64,000 nt of DNA. Source: Lophius americanus (taxonomy: Eukaryota > Chordata > Actinopteri > Lophiiformes > Lophiidae). Shown in pieces: positions 34,572-46,629 of this stretch; positions within the stretch are counted from its first letter, which is position 1; every line of letters begins with the position of its first letter. The notes beneath the pieces were generated by a model, which searched no databases, was not told the origin of the DNA, and saw nothing but the letters and a program-made list of their open reading frames with translations. The position numbers were made by a program, and so were the translations under genes. Where the stretch lies: assembly GCA_037951165.1 (NCBI GenBank), contig JBBDHG010000157.1, forward strand, positions 1-64,000, given 5' to 3'.

Positions 34572-36339
34572 GGACTGATTCAGGCGCCACTTCTTCGGCA
34601 CTAAAGAAAATGACTGTGTGTGCTTGTCGAACACGTGTTGGCGGCGTCGCAACCTTCGCCTCGCCTCTGACAGGAAACCTTCTCATGAGTTCATTCTTGA
34701 ACCCTCTGCTCGCCAAATAAAACGCTCTATTAGAGACGCGCGCCTCAGGATAGACTCAAAGCCCCGCCGCCGTCGGCACGCTAATATCAACACGCTTCTG
34801 GGATGTCTGGAAAAGTTGGAGCAGTGCATTAGAGCAGAATGTTCAGCCGGTACCTGACATGTGTTCTGGTGCGTTTGGGAGCGCATTCCTGGATTTCCGT
34901 GTCGGGCTGAGCGGATCGAATTTTGGCACTGATGGAGGATTTCACCGAAAAATAAACATCCTGAAAGGATCCGTTCAGCCTTTCAGTCTGTCTGGAGTGT
35001 TTTTACACCAAACTGTTCAATCTGTCAATCAATCAGTCAAAGTAAGAGCAAAGAGCCAAGTAAGTAACTATAAAAACAGGAAAAACAAACAATAAAACAA
35101 TGTAAAAACACCACCCACCTCCACAACCACCACCCATCACCAGGAGCCTCACCATCCTCATCCACGCAGCAGACAAAAACAACAACATGATGGGACTATA
35201 AAAACAGGAAGTGTAGAAGCAGGAGGAAAAGAGCTTTTTTAAAGGTTAATTTAAAAAAAGCTGACTCAAATGTTAAAACATAAAATAATAAAAGCTGACC
35301 AAAATATCGAGACTTAAAACATAGAACATTAATAAATTACTGGCTAAATAGATAAAACATAAAATCGTGTTAGTGAAAAACTCACTAATAAATTAACCAA
35401 TATCTAACAAACTAAACAAGGAATAAACAGATTTGGCTAAAAGCCTGACTTTTTGTAAAAACAGTTCAGGGAGTCCATGAGTGGAAGGGGTCCGTTGGGG
35501 GGGCTGGGGCCCCTCCAGGGGGGGTGAGGTGACTTGTTCACATTCACAGACGTGATGTTTTGTACATTCTGAGAGAGACTTGAAATCGTTAGTGAAGTTC
35601 AGGTCAGTTGAGTTACAACAAGAATGTAAATACTTTCATTATTTTACGTTTCTGACGTACAAGAGGGCAGAAGAAAGAACCGGCTAGGTACCGGTCCAAC
35701 ACTTTAGTCCAAAGAAGGATATAGACGGATGTGTCATGAGTTTTCCTGGAATATACGAGCGGACATGTTGAAGCTGAATATGCGCAGAAAACATGAGGAG
35801 GCCCGAGGCAAAAAGTCATGGTACCGCCAGAGTCCGGTAGATTCATTCAGGAATCCTGTGTCGGGGGTTTAGTACAACATAAAGGATCCAAACCCCAAAA
35901 CGCCGAGCGGGCTAGTTGAGAAAAACCCAAAACGACCTTAAATGACATGAAACCAAAATCCTGTCAAAGGCTGTGGAACAAAACCAGGAGACGTAGGCCG
36001 GGGTCGGAGCCAAACAAAACCAAGGAAGAATGCACAAAAGTGAGGAGAGAAGAAACCAGCGAGGCGCCGGGAAAACCTGGAAGGACCGCTGGAGGAGAAG
36101 CCGACAGAAAAATGCAGAAGGACTCACGTTAAGTGGAGCAACAGATGGACTAAAACACAGGTGGAGGTCTCATTGAAACGCCATGTACACAGCAAAACAG
36201 ACACTTTTCAAGCCATGTTTCGCTCAATGCCCACAAAAAAATCCATGCGGTCATCAACATATCCATGAGAGGGCAGCAAAGAGTCAAATGTACCGCCAAA
36301 AACATGCAAATAATTAAAACAACAAAAACAAAAAAAGGT
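34572..36339. other. No gene confirmed (1.8 kb)
   Basis: The plus frame 34618-34857 has four Cys near its ends and an Arg-rich centre (RRRRH), with no family I recognise. It lacks a clear start context or splice signals. The rest is A-rich unique-looking DNA. Confidence 0.4.
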
Positions 36340-36515
36340 CCCAGGGTAGTGGGCACTCAAGGCTTGTTGATCCATAAGGTTTTCCAATCCCATAGAAGAA
36401 CTAATGCAGCACACATTTCTGAAAAATCTCCTGCTGGTTCTGATAGAAGGGGGTTAGAGGTCTAAATGCGGGGGACCTAAAAGATTTTAGGGTGGTGGTT
36501 TTAATGTTATGGCTG
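36340..36515 (+). mobile_element. Tc1/mariner transposase fragment with 3' terminus
   Basis: In frame, SHRRTNAAHISEKSPAGSDRRG (about 36386-36451) resembles the N-terminal DNA-binding region of Tc1-like transposases. The fragment jumps to the 3' inverted terminus TGGTTTTAATGTTATGGCTG (36496-36515), so most of the catalytic domain is deleted. The frame also opens into the unrelated A-rich flank, so no functional protein is expected. Confidence 0.75.
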
Positions 36516-36584
36516 ATAAGTGTGTGTACAGAATGAATACAGAGTACGGTCCATGTCTGACTTTGACTAAGAGCAACTTTTATA

Positions 36585-36690
36585 TCGTCTATGTAGCGGT
36601 TCCCAAATTTTTAAACCCTCTATATCAGTGGCTCCGAAACATTTATATCGACTAAGTCAGTGGTTCCCAAACTTTTATAACAGTTCCCAA
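36585..36690 (+). repeat. 31-bp minisatellite, short satellite array
   Basis: Units of the GTCAGTGGTTCCCAAA type; the same family forms the larger array at 37775-38172, about 1.1 kb away. Confidence 0.85.
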
Positions 36691-37489
36691 ACATTGATGA
36701 AGAACATAGATGAGCCTTAATCAGGGAGACTAAAACCACAAACCATCTACGTAGACGCTTCCCATCCTCCAGGAACATTCTGAGATGTTTTCTAAGTTTG
36801 TGCTGCTGGCGCTAGAAGAGAAGTCAGCGGATCGTCAAGAACCGCCTCGGTTTTATTGAGCTTTTATTGGACCTCATCAACGTCGAGGCGAGCCAAGATG
36901 AGGAATTCTTGGTCTTTCGCCGAGAGGCTTCCTAGCAGCTTTTAACTCCTGTCAAATACTGTTTTTGAGCCGCGGATCCGCTGTCGGTCGTGATCGGATG
37001 AATCATTCATTCACACGTGATCGAGGTTCGACCTTGACCAGAGGGGGGGTCCGTCTCTGGCCTCTTTTAAATGCCGGTCATAAACTATTGATGCTGGACG
37101 GCGTGTGAACTCGGCGCAGAAACTCTCCTGGGTGAGGTCACCTGGAACAAAGTTAGAGGCTGTGATCAGGTCTGTCAGAGGAGACATAATGGAGCGGGAT
37201 GAAATCCGCCGTGGGGAGGCGACTTATGCCGGAGCAGACGCTCGTGTTATAGATAGAAAACATTTTCCTGCTTCTCAGTCGGGCAAAAGTATCCCTGAGT
37301 GATGCTGAGTGGAAGAAGGATGATGTCCAAACGACAGAAATGTGGGGGGGGGGGTCTCATGTGGGATGATTTTAGGAAGGAAGGCTCCTATGAGATCCAG
37401 AGGGCTGGATCCAATCACAGCCGACATTGTGTGAGCAGAAGGGTCCAATCCCAGACACGTCAACCAGCTAATCAAAAGGAAAGAAGAAA
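36691..37489. other. No gene seen
   Basis: Unique-looking DNA. A G-rich run of ten lies at about 37344-37353. Confidence 0.5.
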
Positions 37490-37640
37490 CATTCTGGCAA
37501 TTTACAGTCAATTTTCCTTCATTGCATGTTTTTGGACTGTGGGGCAAATCCAGGTGGATTTGAACCCAGAACCCTCTGAACCCTCTGTCTGTGAGGCAAA
37601 GGCTCTAACTAAGATCCTCACCCCTACCCCCTCGTCTGCA
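37490..37640 (-). mobile_element. Degenerate teleost retroposon
   Basis: CATGTTTTTGGACTGTGGGG, GAACCCAGAACCCTCTG and TCTGTGAGGCAAAGGCTCTA match the minus strand of the fish retroposon at 9720 and 44400. Confidence 0.65.
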
Positions 37641-37713
37641 CAGGGAACTTAAATTCAACCAACAAAGGTCATCTGTGAGAAATGAGGTCAAATATCCAGG
37701 ACAAATTTGTCTG

Positions 37714-37755
37714 GGGGGGTCGCTGTAGCTGAGCGGGTACAGTGGTCGTCCCCCA
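37714..37755 (+). mobile_element. tRNA-like SINE head fragment
   Basis: GTAGCTGAGCGGGTACAGTGGTCGTCCCCCAACC resembles the A-box half of a tRNA-derived SINE. The B-box half is missing. Confidence 0.5.
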
Positions 37756-37774
37756 ACCCAACTGCTCCTAAAGC

Positions 37775-38172
37775 AGTTGTTCCCAAACTCTTATATCGTT
37801 TATGTCAGTGGTTCCCAACCTTTATATCCTCCAAGTCAGTAGTTCCCAAGTTTTATACCCTTTATGTCAGTGGTTCTCAACCCTTAATGTCCTCTAAGTT
37901 GGTGGTTCCCACACCTTCCCCCTTAATGTCGATGGTTCCCAAACTTTGTATCCTCTATATTAGTGGTTCCCAAACTTTTATATCATATATCAGTGGTTGA
38001 TAAACCTTTTTAGAACACCTGACATAAAGATGTAAAGATAGGGAACCAATAACATAGAGGATGTAAATGTTGGGAACCAATGACATAGAGGATGTAAACG
38101 TTGGGAACCACTGACATAAAGGATGTAAAGTTTGGAAACCAATGACACAGAGGATGTAAATGTTTGGGAACC
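37775..38172. repeat. 31-bp minisatellite arranged head-to-head
   Basis: Plus-oriented GTCAGTGGTTCCCAAC units at 37775-37995 (markers at 37804, 37835 and 37866, 31 bp apart) are followed by inverted GGGAACCAATGACATAGAGG units at 38021-38172. Together they make an imperfect ~400-bp palindrome. Confidence 0.93.
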
Positions 38173-39124
38173 ACTGTCCTAAGGGATGGGTCAAATACAG
38201 AGAGTTAATAGCCGTAATAATGAAGAGTAAACAGTTGTTTATCAGATCTGTCAACATCAACAGTCCCACTGAAGACGAAGCAGAAAGATGATCTGTCCTG
38301 ACATCATGAAGTGTGAAATAAATTATTTACCCGCTGGTAACTGCTACACAGCCTCGTGTGGCCAGGCTGCATTCCATCTTCCTGGAACGGCCCCCCCTAC
38401 AGGGACCCCGTCAGAGTCGCCCGCGTTGTCCTTCATAATACAGCATCATCTTTAAGAGGACGCTTCTTTTCTAAATGCCTGATGTCACAGGGAGGATAAT
38501 TACGTCCTCCGGTCCGACAGTCGTGTTTTACGTAACTGCAGACAAACGTTCGATTATATACGTGTTTCTTTCGGCCTTATATAAACACAGCAGACCACCG
38601 GAGCCAAAGAGCTGGCTTGGAAGTGACACAGCTAAGCATATTTATGAAAATGCATCATCCACACATTCCAGAATCTGCACTGCAGCAGCGTTCTGGACGC
38701 ATCTGCTCCCGGTGAATCGGGCAGAACATCTGAATGCCAGCTGGACGATACCGGATCCCTTTTGGCAGGATTACGGAGAATCTGTGCTTTTTCCGAACGG
38801 CGTCCGTCGGTAGTAGGAAATATACGAGCTTCATTCGGCCTCATGGAAATTGTAACAAACTGTGAGTGTATTCATGACTACGAACCGGAGCTGGTTTACG
38901 TCTGATACTTATGTTATGTTTTTGAAAAGTAACATATGCCGTGTTTCATATATGTCGTTTCAAAGCGCCTATGACAGCGAGGATAGCTCGAACGTGTCAA
39001 ACGGAGATTTATCTGGGTGGGTTTGTGTCGGTTCTGAGACAAGGTGAGTGATGTTCACCTTCAGGTGGATCGAGGAATCCACTGTCTGAGATTTAGCAGC
39101 TTTTTCTTGACACCTTTTTTGCTC
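38173..39124. other. No gene seen
   Basis: Unique-looking DNA. The 112-codon frame at 38475-38813 has no recognisable domain. Confidence 0.45.
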
Positions 39125-39535
39125 AATGTCGCCATTATGTCCCTGAAAGAAGCTCCCCCTCCCCCTCCAACACTAGGGGGAGGGGGAGCTTCTTTTTTTT
39201 TCATAACGAAAAACACATGTTTCTCGACATAACTCCAAAACTATTTCATGGATCGTGTTCAAATTATATACCTCCATAGACTTTGGTTTGAGGAAGTATT
39301 CACCTGAGTTTGGGAGGGATTGGATGTATTTTCTCGACACTAGGGGGAGCTTTATCTCCAAATGTTTTCGGGCCATAATTTCTCAACCATAAATCCGATT
39401 TAGTCCAAATTTGTTGCAAATGAATCGACTCAAGGAGATCTATCTTGTTTATATCATCAGTCTATCAAATACTGTGGAAATAACCTCAGATTGAATTATA
39501 AGAGCTCCATCAGGGGAGTTGTTTGGGACAGTTTA
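39125..39535 (+). repeat. Dispersed family, inverted junction plus near-complete copy
   Basis: Inverted CTCCCCCTCCCCCT and AGGGGGAGGGGGAG arms (39146-39195) are followed by CATAACTCCAAAACTATTTC, GAGGAAGTATTCACCTGAGT, CACTAGGGGGAGCTTTATCT and AATGAATCGACTCAAGGAGA. This is among the best-preserved copies. Confidence 0.82.
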
Positions 39536-39699
39536 GGCCTAGTTTAAGTTGGTACGGTCACTGTTCCTGTTGAATGACCTCATCAGTTCCTCACCTGGAA
39601 GTCTCGTATTAGAATCCTTAAAACTTTCACAAACTTTGCAAGAAAAAATTATAAATGGGTTGGACTAGTCCAGACTGTAGTACATATACCAGCATTCAC
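39536..39699. other. No feature seen
   Basis: Unremarkable DNA. Confidence 0.5.
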
Positions 39700-39842
39700 C
39701 CACACACACACACACACACACTTTCATGCCGGGTCGGCGGTGTCCACTGGGCAAGGCATCGCCTGCAGTTCTGCAGAGCCTTAAACCACCAACTTTCTAT
39801 TGAGTGGGGGACAGCTGAACCTCCTGAGCCACATCTGCCCTG
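39700..39842 (-). mobile_element. (CA)n plus tRNA-like SINE remnant
   Basis: After (CA)10 at 39701-39721, the sequence has GTGTCCACTGGGCAAGG. The minus-strand tRNA-like order GTGGCTCAGGAGGTTCAGCT, then AAAGTTGGTGGTTTAA, follows. Confidence 0.5.
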
Positions 39843-42764
39843 AACCCATGCAGAAAAGATTGAATTAAACCCTAAAAATGTCAACAAAAAGATCATTATT
39901 GGAAGCGTACAAACTCGCGTCATCAGCATATCGACGACATACAACTCTTACTCTGTATAAATATCCTTTTTTAAGTAGTTTTATTCCTTGGATCTTGTTT
40001 TTATTATAGTTTGGAACCTCCTGGGACTCAATTATGATACGTGTCGATAGGATATCATTGCTATAACATTATGCGATTTACTGTGTATTGAAAACTTCCT
40101 GTTTGTCACAGTTGACTGGCATTTCTTCAGATTTCTTGCTTTAATCGGATCATGAAACGGACAAACTGTCCGACACGTGACAAAAAAGGCTGGCCGTTAT
40201 CTGTCCTCAGCGAGACGATGAGCCGTGTCACATTCTAATCCGATGCATGTGAAAGCCATGCATTAGGAGTTAGTGCAATTCTTTCCGCCGTTCTCAAATG
40301 TCACGCTTCAATTCTTAATGGAGTAAAGCTGAATCTGAAAAAACATATTATTATTTTTTGGCTGGCATTAATCTAAAGGCTTTGTGGTCCTGGGCTAATG
40401 CTATGTCCTCCCAGGTCAAAATGGATCTAGTCTGCTTTGGCTTTTTATGAATTATAAAGTGCAAAGTATAAAATAACCCAATTCTTCAGCGTCCTTAGAC
40501 TATGTGGTATCCTGTCCTTCATTCACTATATAGATATATATTTATATATACAATGACCTCACATGTAAATGTATAAATTATCATATTATTATCCAATTAT
40601 AAATGTCTCAGATGCTTCAAATGGGTCGGACCAGAACCGAGACCTCAGTGTCCATCAGAGGTGGTACTGTTCAGCACACAAAAACATTTCTGTGCTGATC
40701 CGTGTGTCAGCCTGGATCCACACTCTTTGGCGTTTGTGCGTCACTTTTCCCTGCAGCCGCTCCTCCATCACGACCGTTTGCGGCCGTCAGCCGCCACATC
40801 AACCGCGTGGAGCAGTTAAAAATAAAAACACGCTATTAAGGTCTTATGGATCCGCCGTCGCATCGGGAGTGACGCTATTGGAATCCGGGCCGACGCCCTG
40901 ACACCTCGCCAAGGCGCTTTGGTGAGGGAGCGGATCAGAAACCTCCAGGAGGAACTCTTTACCCCCGAAAATACCGCTCAGCAGAAAACCCCCTCCTCCC
41001 AGCGGGGACGTTGCGTACTTCCTGTTTGAGTCTATCTTTCCATTTGTGCGTTTCCTCGCTGCTCGGAGTCCAGACTTCTGAGGACACAAAGGTTCCCTTC
41101 TACACAAGCTATTTGAAAAATAACCTTCGCTGCCATTTGTTTGGTTTGGGTTCTATTTTTTTGGCGGGAGGCTTTTTTTTCCGCCCCAGAAGCCTGGATT
41201 GGATGGACCCTCCCCCTTTTTGGAACGTGGTCGCCCGCGGCCTATAAATGTTAGCAAAAGAGCGTTCTACTCCTGGATCCAAACCCGCGTCAAAGCTTGG
41301 CACAGTTAAAGGAGCAGTGCAGTAAAATGTGTCAGCAGCTGCTGCAGAGATGCAGCCCGGAAGGTTGTTTACGGGATTCATGCGTGCAAATCCGTTTCCC
41401 AGAGTTCCATCAGCTAACCGAAAGCCTCGCCGTTTTTTAAAAAGTTTGCTCCAAACGGAATTTTCCTCCTATGGGAGGTATGGATGGTGACGAACACTCC
41501 AGAGATAAGAGGGAATTTTTTCCAGCGCCCTTCTTCATGGCGTCTTTGCCGTGACTCAATGGGGAGGGGGGTTGAAGGGGGGCTTATGCGTCTTCCTCAG
41601 AGGCACCTCATTTTTTTCTTTTAGTTTTTTATAGTGGGCGGAAACGACATCAGTCAACCCCCTCAGAGCTCAGCTGAGGATTCAGACTGACATCCCCGCG
41701 GTCGTAAACCCTCCTCCGTAACCTTCACGCCAACCATCGCACGCTTACGCCCGCACGTTAGTCAGGGGCTCCGTTATCTGCATAGACTTGCGCCGTGTTT
41801 GCGCCTCATTCCACCCGAGTGGATCCGATTCAGCGTGTCTTCAGGCTCACTCGGGAAGATTCTGGGCAAACAGGAAACGGGGGTCTTCTTCGCCTGTTTA
41901 TACGTGAGAGTTTTCATAAACCTTCACAAACATGAGGACAGATTCAGTTCTGTCGTTATCTTCTGCAGGTCTGTGCAAGGGTTCTGTCAAGGTTCTGTAG
42001 AAGGTTCTGTAAACAACTGTTCAGTTGGTACTGGCCACTGCCTCCTTTATGATTACTTGACTTACTTGACTTGACTTGATGATGATGTCGTGTCGCCATG
42101 GCAACTCAGGCACTCAGTAGCCACCTTTCAGAGGCGGCGCTGATGTCAGCCGATCGGGCCGTGACCCTGCTTCGACAGTGTGAATGCTTGAGTCCGCCGG
42201 AAACAAATTCTGACACGTCAGAAGAAAGTCCGATCATCCGACGGTTGTCCGGCGACTGATCTGCCCTCGTGACCCCGACAGTCGGCCAAACGGTCCTGAG
42301 GCTCATTATCTGGCTTGAGTCGGGCTCGTAACGTTCCGTTCTCCAAAAATCCTTCACTCAAAAACCGTGTTCTGATCCAAACCATGACTTTTGTGGTCCA
42401 TTAGAGTCTTTCTTCTTGTGTCGCAGCTGAAATAAAAAGGATGTTTTTTATTACCGAGTTCTTTGAACAATGACGGCTGCTTCGCTCCAAAGCTCCTCGG
42501 CGGCGTCGGCTGAAAGCAGAAGTGTTGGCGTTGCCAAGTTCACTTCCTGTGCACATGTTGTACCGTTATATATATATAAAAAACAACTTTCACAAAGTTC
42601 CCGTGACTGTTACTCGTGACATTAAATATTATCCATATATTAAAAATAAATGAAACTGAATGAAATGATTAAAAAAAAAAAAAAAAAAGGGAAGGAGCGG
42701 CAGAACTCCCTAAAGGAATCAGCTGGAACTATTTATTATATGGGATTTATTATTGTAAAAGCCC
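39843..42764. other. No gene seen (2.9 kb)
   Basis: Mostly unique-looking DNA. TTAAAGGAGCAGTGC at 41308 resembles the TIR-element terminus. A(18) lies at 42673-42690. Short frames lack domains. Confidence 0.4.
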
Positions 42765-42797
42765 GTTACAACCCTCACAAAGAGTGAGGGTTGTAAC
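42765..42797. other. Perfect 14-bp hairpin
   Basis: GTTACAACCCTCAC and its exact reverse complement, separated by AAAGA. Confidence 0.9.
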
Positions 42798-43021
42798 CAG
42801 CAGGGATGGAGAGAGTGAAGCTGCGATGAACGGCCGGTAGTAACCTCTCTTAAAACACGACTTTTATAGGTTTTCTCTCCGCTGACTTGGATGTTCAACC
42901 TTTTCTTACAGCCTCAGCCTGTTTCTCTCATTCTTGTCAGACTCGTCTTCTCTTAAAAATCTTACTAAGTGATGAAAGTAGACTTACGCTGCCGTCCCCG
43001 ACAGCAACATTTCATACTTTT
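42798..43021. other. No feature seen
   Basis: Unremarkable DNA. Confidence 0.5.
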
Positions 43022-43160
43022 GTTGAAAAGTCCCCAATCCCCTGTGTTGTACAAGCAACAAAAAGTCTGTGACGGTATAAAGATTGAAAAGATTAGAGTT
43101 ATCGCGCTAGCACGAAGGATCTGCGAAGGATCTGACTTTTTGTGATGGCTAGTCCTCCAG
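43022..43160 (-). repeat. Dispersed family terminal and 5' modules
   Basis: AAAAGTCCCCAATCCCCTGT at 43027-43046, then AGAGTTATCGCGCTAGCACG. Middle modules are lost. Confidence 0.7.
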
Positions 43161-43194
43161 CTCCACAAGCAGCAAAGGAAACCCCCAAACATCA

Positions 43195-43345
43195 CGCTGC
43201 CACCCCCCCATTTTTGATAGGGGGAGCTTTTCTATGAAAAGCACTGTTTTTTCGGATGTAACTTCCCATTTCATTTGAGGACTTCAATCAGTGGAATCGT
43301 TTTTTTACAACGCAGGGGATTGGGGACTTTTCGGGGATATACCTT
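43195..43345 (+). repeat. Dispersed family, 3' portion
   Basis: AGGGGGAGCTTTTCTATGAA, CACTGTTTTTTCGGATGTAAC, ACAACGCAGGGGATTGGGGA and CTTTTCGGGGATATACC. It is oriented opposite to the copy just before it. Confidence 0.8.
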
Positions 43346-44399
43346 TGTTGAAGGCCTTGGGTTGTAGAGGCTGTTTTTGGTTTCCAACGGTGCTTAGCTT
43401 CTAAACGGTTCACGGTGTGTGCTGACGGAATTCAGACAAGCCTTCATGTTTCTTCAGTGGCTTCCACCTCGCCACTTTCCCATGGACGCCATTTCTGCCT
43501 GGTTTGTTTCAAATTTTAGAGTTATGTGTCCGTGTTCCCTGGATGTTGTCTTTGGATACCTGCCATGCTTCTTCGGGGGGTTTCTAGTTGGTCCTTCTGT
43601 GACGGTTAGCCTCTCGCTGCTTTTCGTTTGGTGGTGGATTTTATTTGAACCTGAGACAAAGTTTAAAATCCGATACAGACGAAAATAGAAAAAACTATAA
43701 ATGTTTGCAGCATCGCGTTCTGCATCTGATGTTTGCTTAAACTGGAAATGTTTGTCTTTTATCGGTGGGACCACCACCAATAAAAGACAACATTAAAACA
43801 TAAAAGCGGAGCTCTTTGCCTTTTTTGTCCTCCCTTTTTTCCAAATGTGGTTTCCAAAAACCGTTGTTCTAATACCAGCGAGGAGGCTGCACACAACCAA
43901 ACGGACAGAGAAGACATCCCCCAAATGCATGATGGGTAAAATGTTCTAATGACTCCTTTATGAATGTCTGACCTTAATAGGGGGTATAATCGCGTTGGGG
44001 GCCGTGAAATCGTGTGTTCAGCCATTAGTCACAAGAACACACTTCTCAGTCTCTCCGATTACGGCGAGAAGCTCCCAGAAGGGCGGTTTGCGATCACATT
44101 TGAGAACGCATTTAAATCCCGAGGCATTTTTATGACACTCTGATGGCTCCCGACCGGGTTAGCTGGCGTTCTTCGGGTAGGAAACGAGCGGCTCCTTAAG
44201 TCGTTTCCACTCCATCCACAGGCTCCGACAGGAGTAAACAGGTAGACGACAACAATCACAGGTAACATCTGACATCTGCTCAGAAAAGATGTTTTTAAGA
44301 TTCTGCTAAATGCATGGATTCAAATCACAGTTCATTTAAAAAGAAGTTAGAGGAAATGATTCACTCATTGGGTTCTGAGTCCGTTGAAGTTCTTTTTTA
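43346..44399. other. No gene seen; hairpin at 43752-43790
   Basis: Inverted 17-bp arms (TTGTCTTTTATCGGTGG, one mismatch) have a 5-bp loop. The 89-codon frame at 43419 has hydrophobic stretches but no recognisable family. Confidence 0.45.
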
Positions 44400-44545
44400 G
44401 CCCTGTTTCCTCACCAGGAGAGAAGGTTCTGGGCTCAAACCGACCTGAGGTGGTCTCGTCCCTCTGGCTGCTCCTGCTTCCTCCCACACTGTAAAAACAT
44501 GCAATAAAGTGGAATTGGTGGCTCTGAGCGCCGGTTGACATGACA
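44400..44545 (+). mobile_element. Degenerate teleost retroposon
   Basis: GAAGGTTCTGGGCTCAAACC, CTTCCTCCCACACTGTAAAA and ACATGCAATAAAGTGGAATT follow the same order as at 9720. Confidence 0.65.
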
Positions 44546-44589
44546 ACGGTCCGGCTAAACCTGGAAAAGGTTTTCCTTTACTCACTCGG

Positions 44590-44765
44590 AGATTTTTCCA
44601 GGTCCAACTTTGGTGACTATGAATCAACTCAAGAAGTTTGATCGTCATACTTTACTCACATAGTCACAGTTTTTTCGGTCAGAATTTCACAAACTGTTCA
44701 ATCAGAGGGATTGTTGTACAACGCAGGGGATTGGGGACATTTCGGGGACGACAGCATGGGGTCCA
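44590..44765 (+). repeat. Dispersed family, 3' portion
   Basis: TATGAATCAACTCAAGAAGTT, TTTACTCACATAGTCACAG and TGTACAACGCAGGGGATTGG (44716-44735), then CATTTCGGGGACGACAGC. Confidence 0.78.
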
Positions 44766-45882
44766 ATTTGAAAACTTTGTTTTTATTTTGTAATAATATA
44801 TTTATTGTTGACAATGCAGGAGAAATACAATTGTTCCGTCTTTTTTTCAACAATACCGACAAAAAACATAGAACAGAAATACTTTCATAAGTTTTTTCTT
44901 TTTTTAAATAAAAGATTTAAAAAGGCAGAGAATGAAAACATCTATACACATATGTGCACATAAACACACGCACACACACGCACACACACACACACACACA
45001 TATAAACACATACATACATAAAATATATGTGTAGAATGTAAGAAAAGCTAATCTTTTTTCACTATATAACATAAATAAAGATTGATTGCACATCAAACAT
45101 CATATCTGCGTAGAGGTAAGGCATCTATATCTATAAAAGCTCCCTCTTAAATATTTACAGTCTTTTCCTTACATTACTTTACGAAGACAGATAAAAGAAA
45201 GAGGATTTAAAAACCTGTGAAGCGTAATGCCAGCCTGACGGATCATCCAGATCTTCTGTCAAAGACACAAAAAGATAATCCTCAGATTTGTGATTATCAT
45301 ATCCGCTGACACGGAACCCGATCTCCCTGTGAGGTATGACACGTCTCCTCTCACACGAAGTGACATTCCGCGTCGTTTGTTTACCGAGCGGGTCAGCACC
45401 AGGGAACGCATCTGCTCATAGTTTGGGTTTTCTCTGCAGGAGATCCCCTGCTGTCCCCCCCACTCCCTTCCACTCCCCCTCCTCATGTTTACAGGTGAAA
45501 GTATATCATCTAAGAAAGGATGGAAAAGTTTAATCCTCAATAAACCTTCAAAACAAGGCAGATGGGAGATAAAGCTCCATAATTCCCCCCTTTGGAAAAA
45601 GATCAAATAGTTTCATGCAGCCGAGTTACGACGGATGAATCACGCTGAATGTCCCCGCCCCCCCCGCCTGAGGATTTCTGTAGGAGGTCAGAAGACGAGC
45701 CAGAATAAAAGAGAAAGCCCGACTGAAACCTCGTAATCCCCCCAAAGAATCCCACCTTTAAAGGGGATTGTTAGCATTTCCTGTCTTTTTAAAGTTTGGC
45801 TCCGTGATTTAGATCAAAATGTTTGACACCGTTTGAAGCGTCTGCTGAGGGAATTTTTAACGGCGTCTTACTTTAACACTGG
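44766..45882. other. No gene seen; (CA)n at 44963-45000
   Basis: AT-rich DNA with an interrupted CA tract. A chance 115-codon minus frame at 45259-45606 has no recognised domain. Confidence 0.45.
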
Positions 45883-45922
45883 GAGTGTGTATTAATGTGT
45901 TATAACACATTAATACACACTC
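45883..45922. other. Perfect 40-bp palindrome
   Basis: GAGTGTGTATTAATGTGTTA at 45883-45902 is followed by its exact reverse complement with no spacer. Imperfect AACAC arms extend it, and GTAACACGTTGTTAC lies just downstream. It resembles the terminus of a MITE or a cruciform-forming site. Confidence 0.95.
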
Positions 45923-46629
45923 TTGGTGTTATTTCACTGTAACACGTTGTTACAGCACAGTGTATTAATATTAAAACACAGTAATATAAACTCTTGTGTT
46001 GCTTCTATCATACATACTAATATCACGTTTGTCATATTTTAACTCTCTAAGGTATTTCATTGTAGAGTTAAGTCGTAGTTTTGCTAGGGGGGGGGGGGTA
46101 GCAGTGTTCATTAAAAGTTATATGTTCTGCTTAAAAATGTAAAGTTTTATTATTATAATATATATATTTGTTTTAGTCTCAGTCGTCTGTGGAGCCCTCA
46201 GATGGTCGGGGAGAGCATTCCGCTGATGAGGGGCAGCAGAAACTCTGCTTACAGGAATACAACCCCAACAAAGATGCGGCGAACCGTCAAGGCGTCAGAC
46301 GTTACGACTCTTTCTAAACCATTTTATCGTCGATCTAAAAACTCTACTTTCTCCCACCAACGATAGATAGAACATAAACAACAGAAAGAACACAAAGGTC
46401 TGGTGCACAAACACCAGTTCCCCCAGACTCCTGGCATGACTAATGACCCACTCATGTTCGCCAAGGACCCAGGAGTAGGAGCCAATCACAGAGCGGGGAC
46501 CACACAGCCTGTTTAACGCATATTAGCTCATATTAGGCCTGATGGTCTTCAACAGCACCATCAAAAATATTCAAGCTCTCTGTTGGGACTCTTCAGTGTT
46601 AGTTTGCTTACGCATCAGGTCACTTCTGT
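45923..46629. other. No gene seen
   Basis: AT-rich; G(12) near 46087-46098. Confidence 0.5.

Noticed and set aside
34618..34857. 79-codon Cys/Arg-rich plus frame resembling a small secreted C-terminus
   Set aside because: Coding-like look, but no recognisable family, no acceptor clearly placed and a competing minus frame; left as unconfirmed.
38475..38813. 112-codon plus frame
   Set aside because: No motif, no splice context, normal length for a chance frame.
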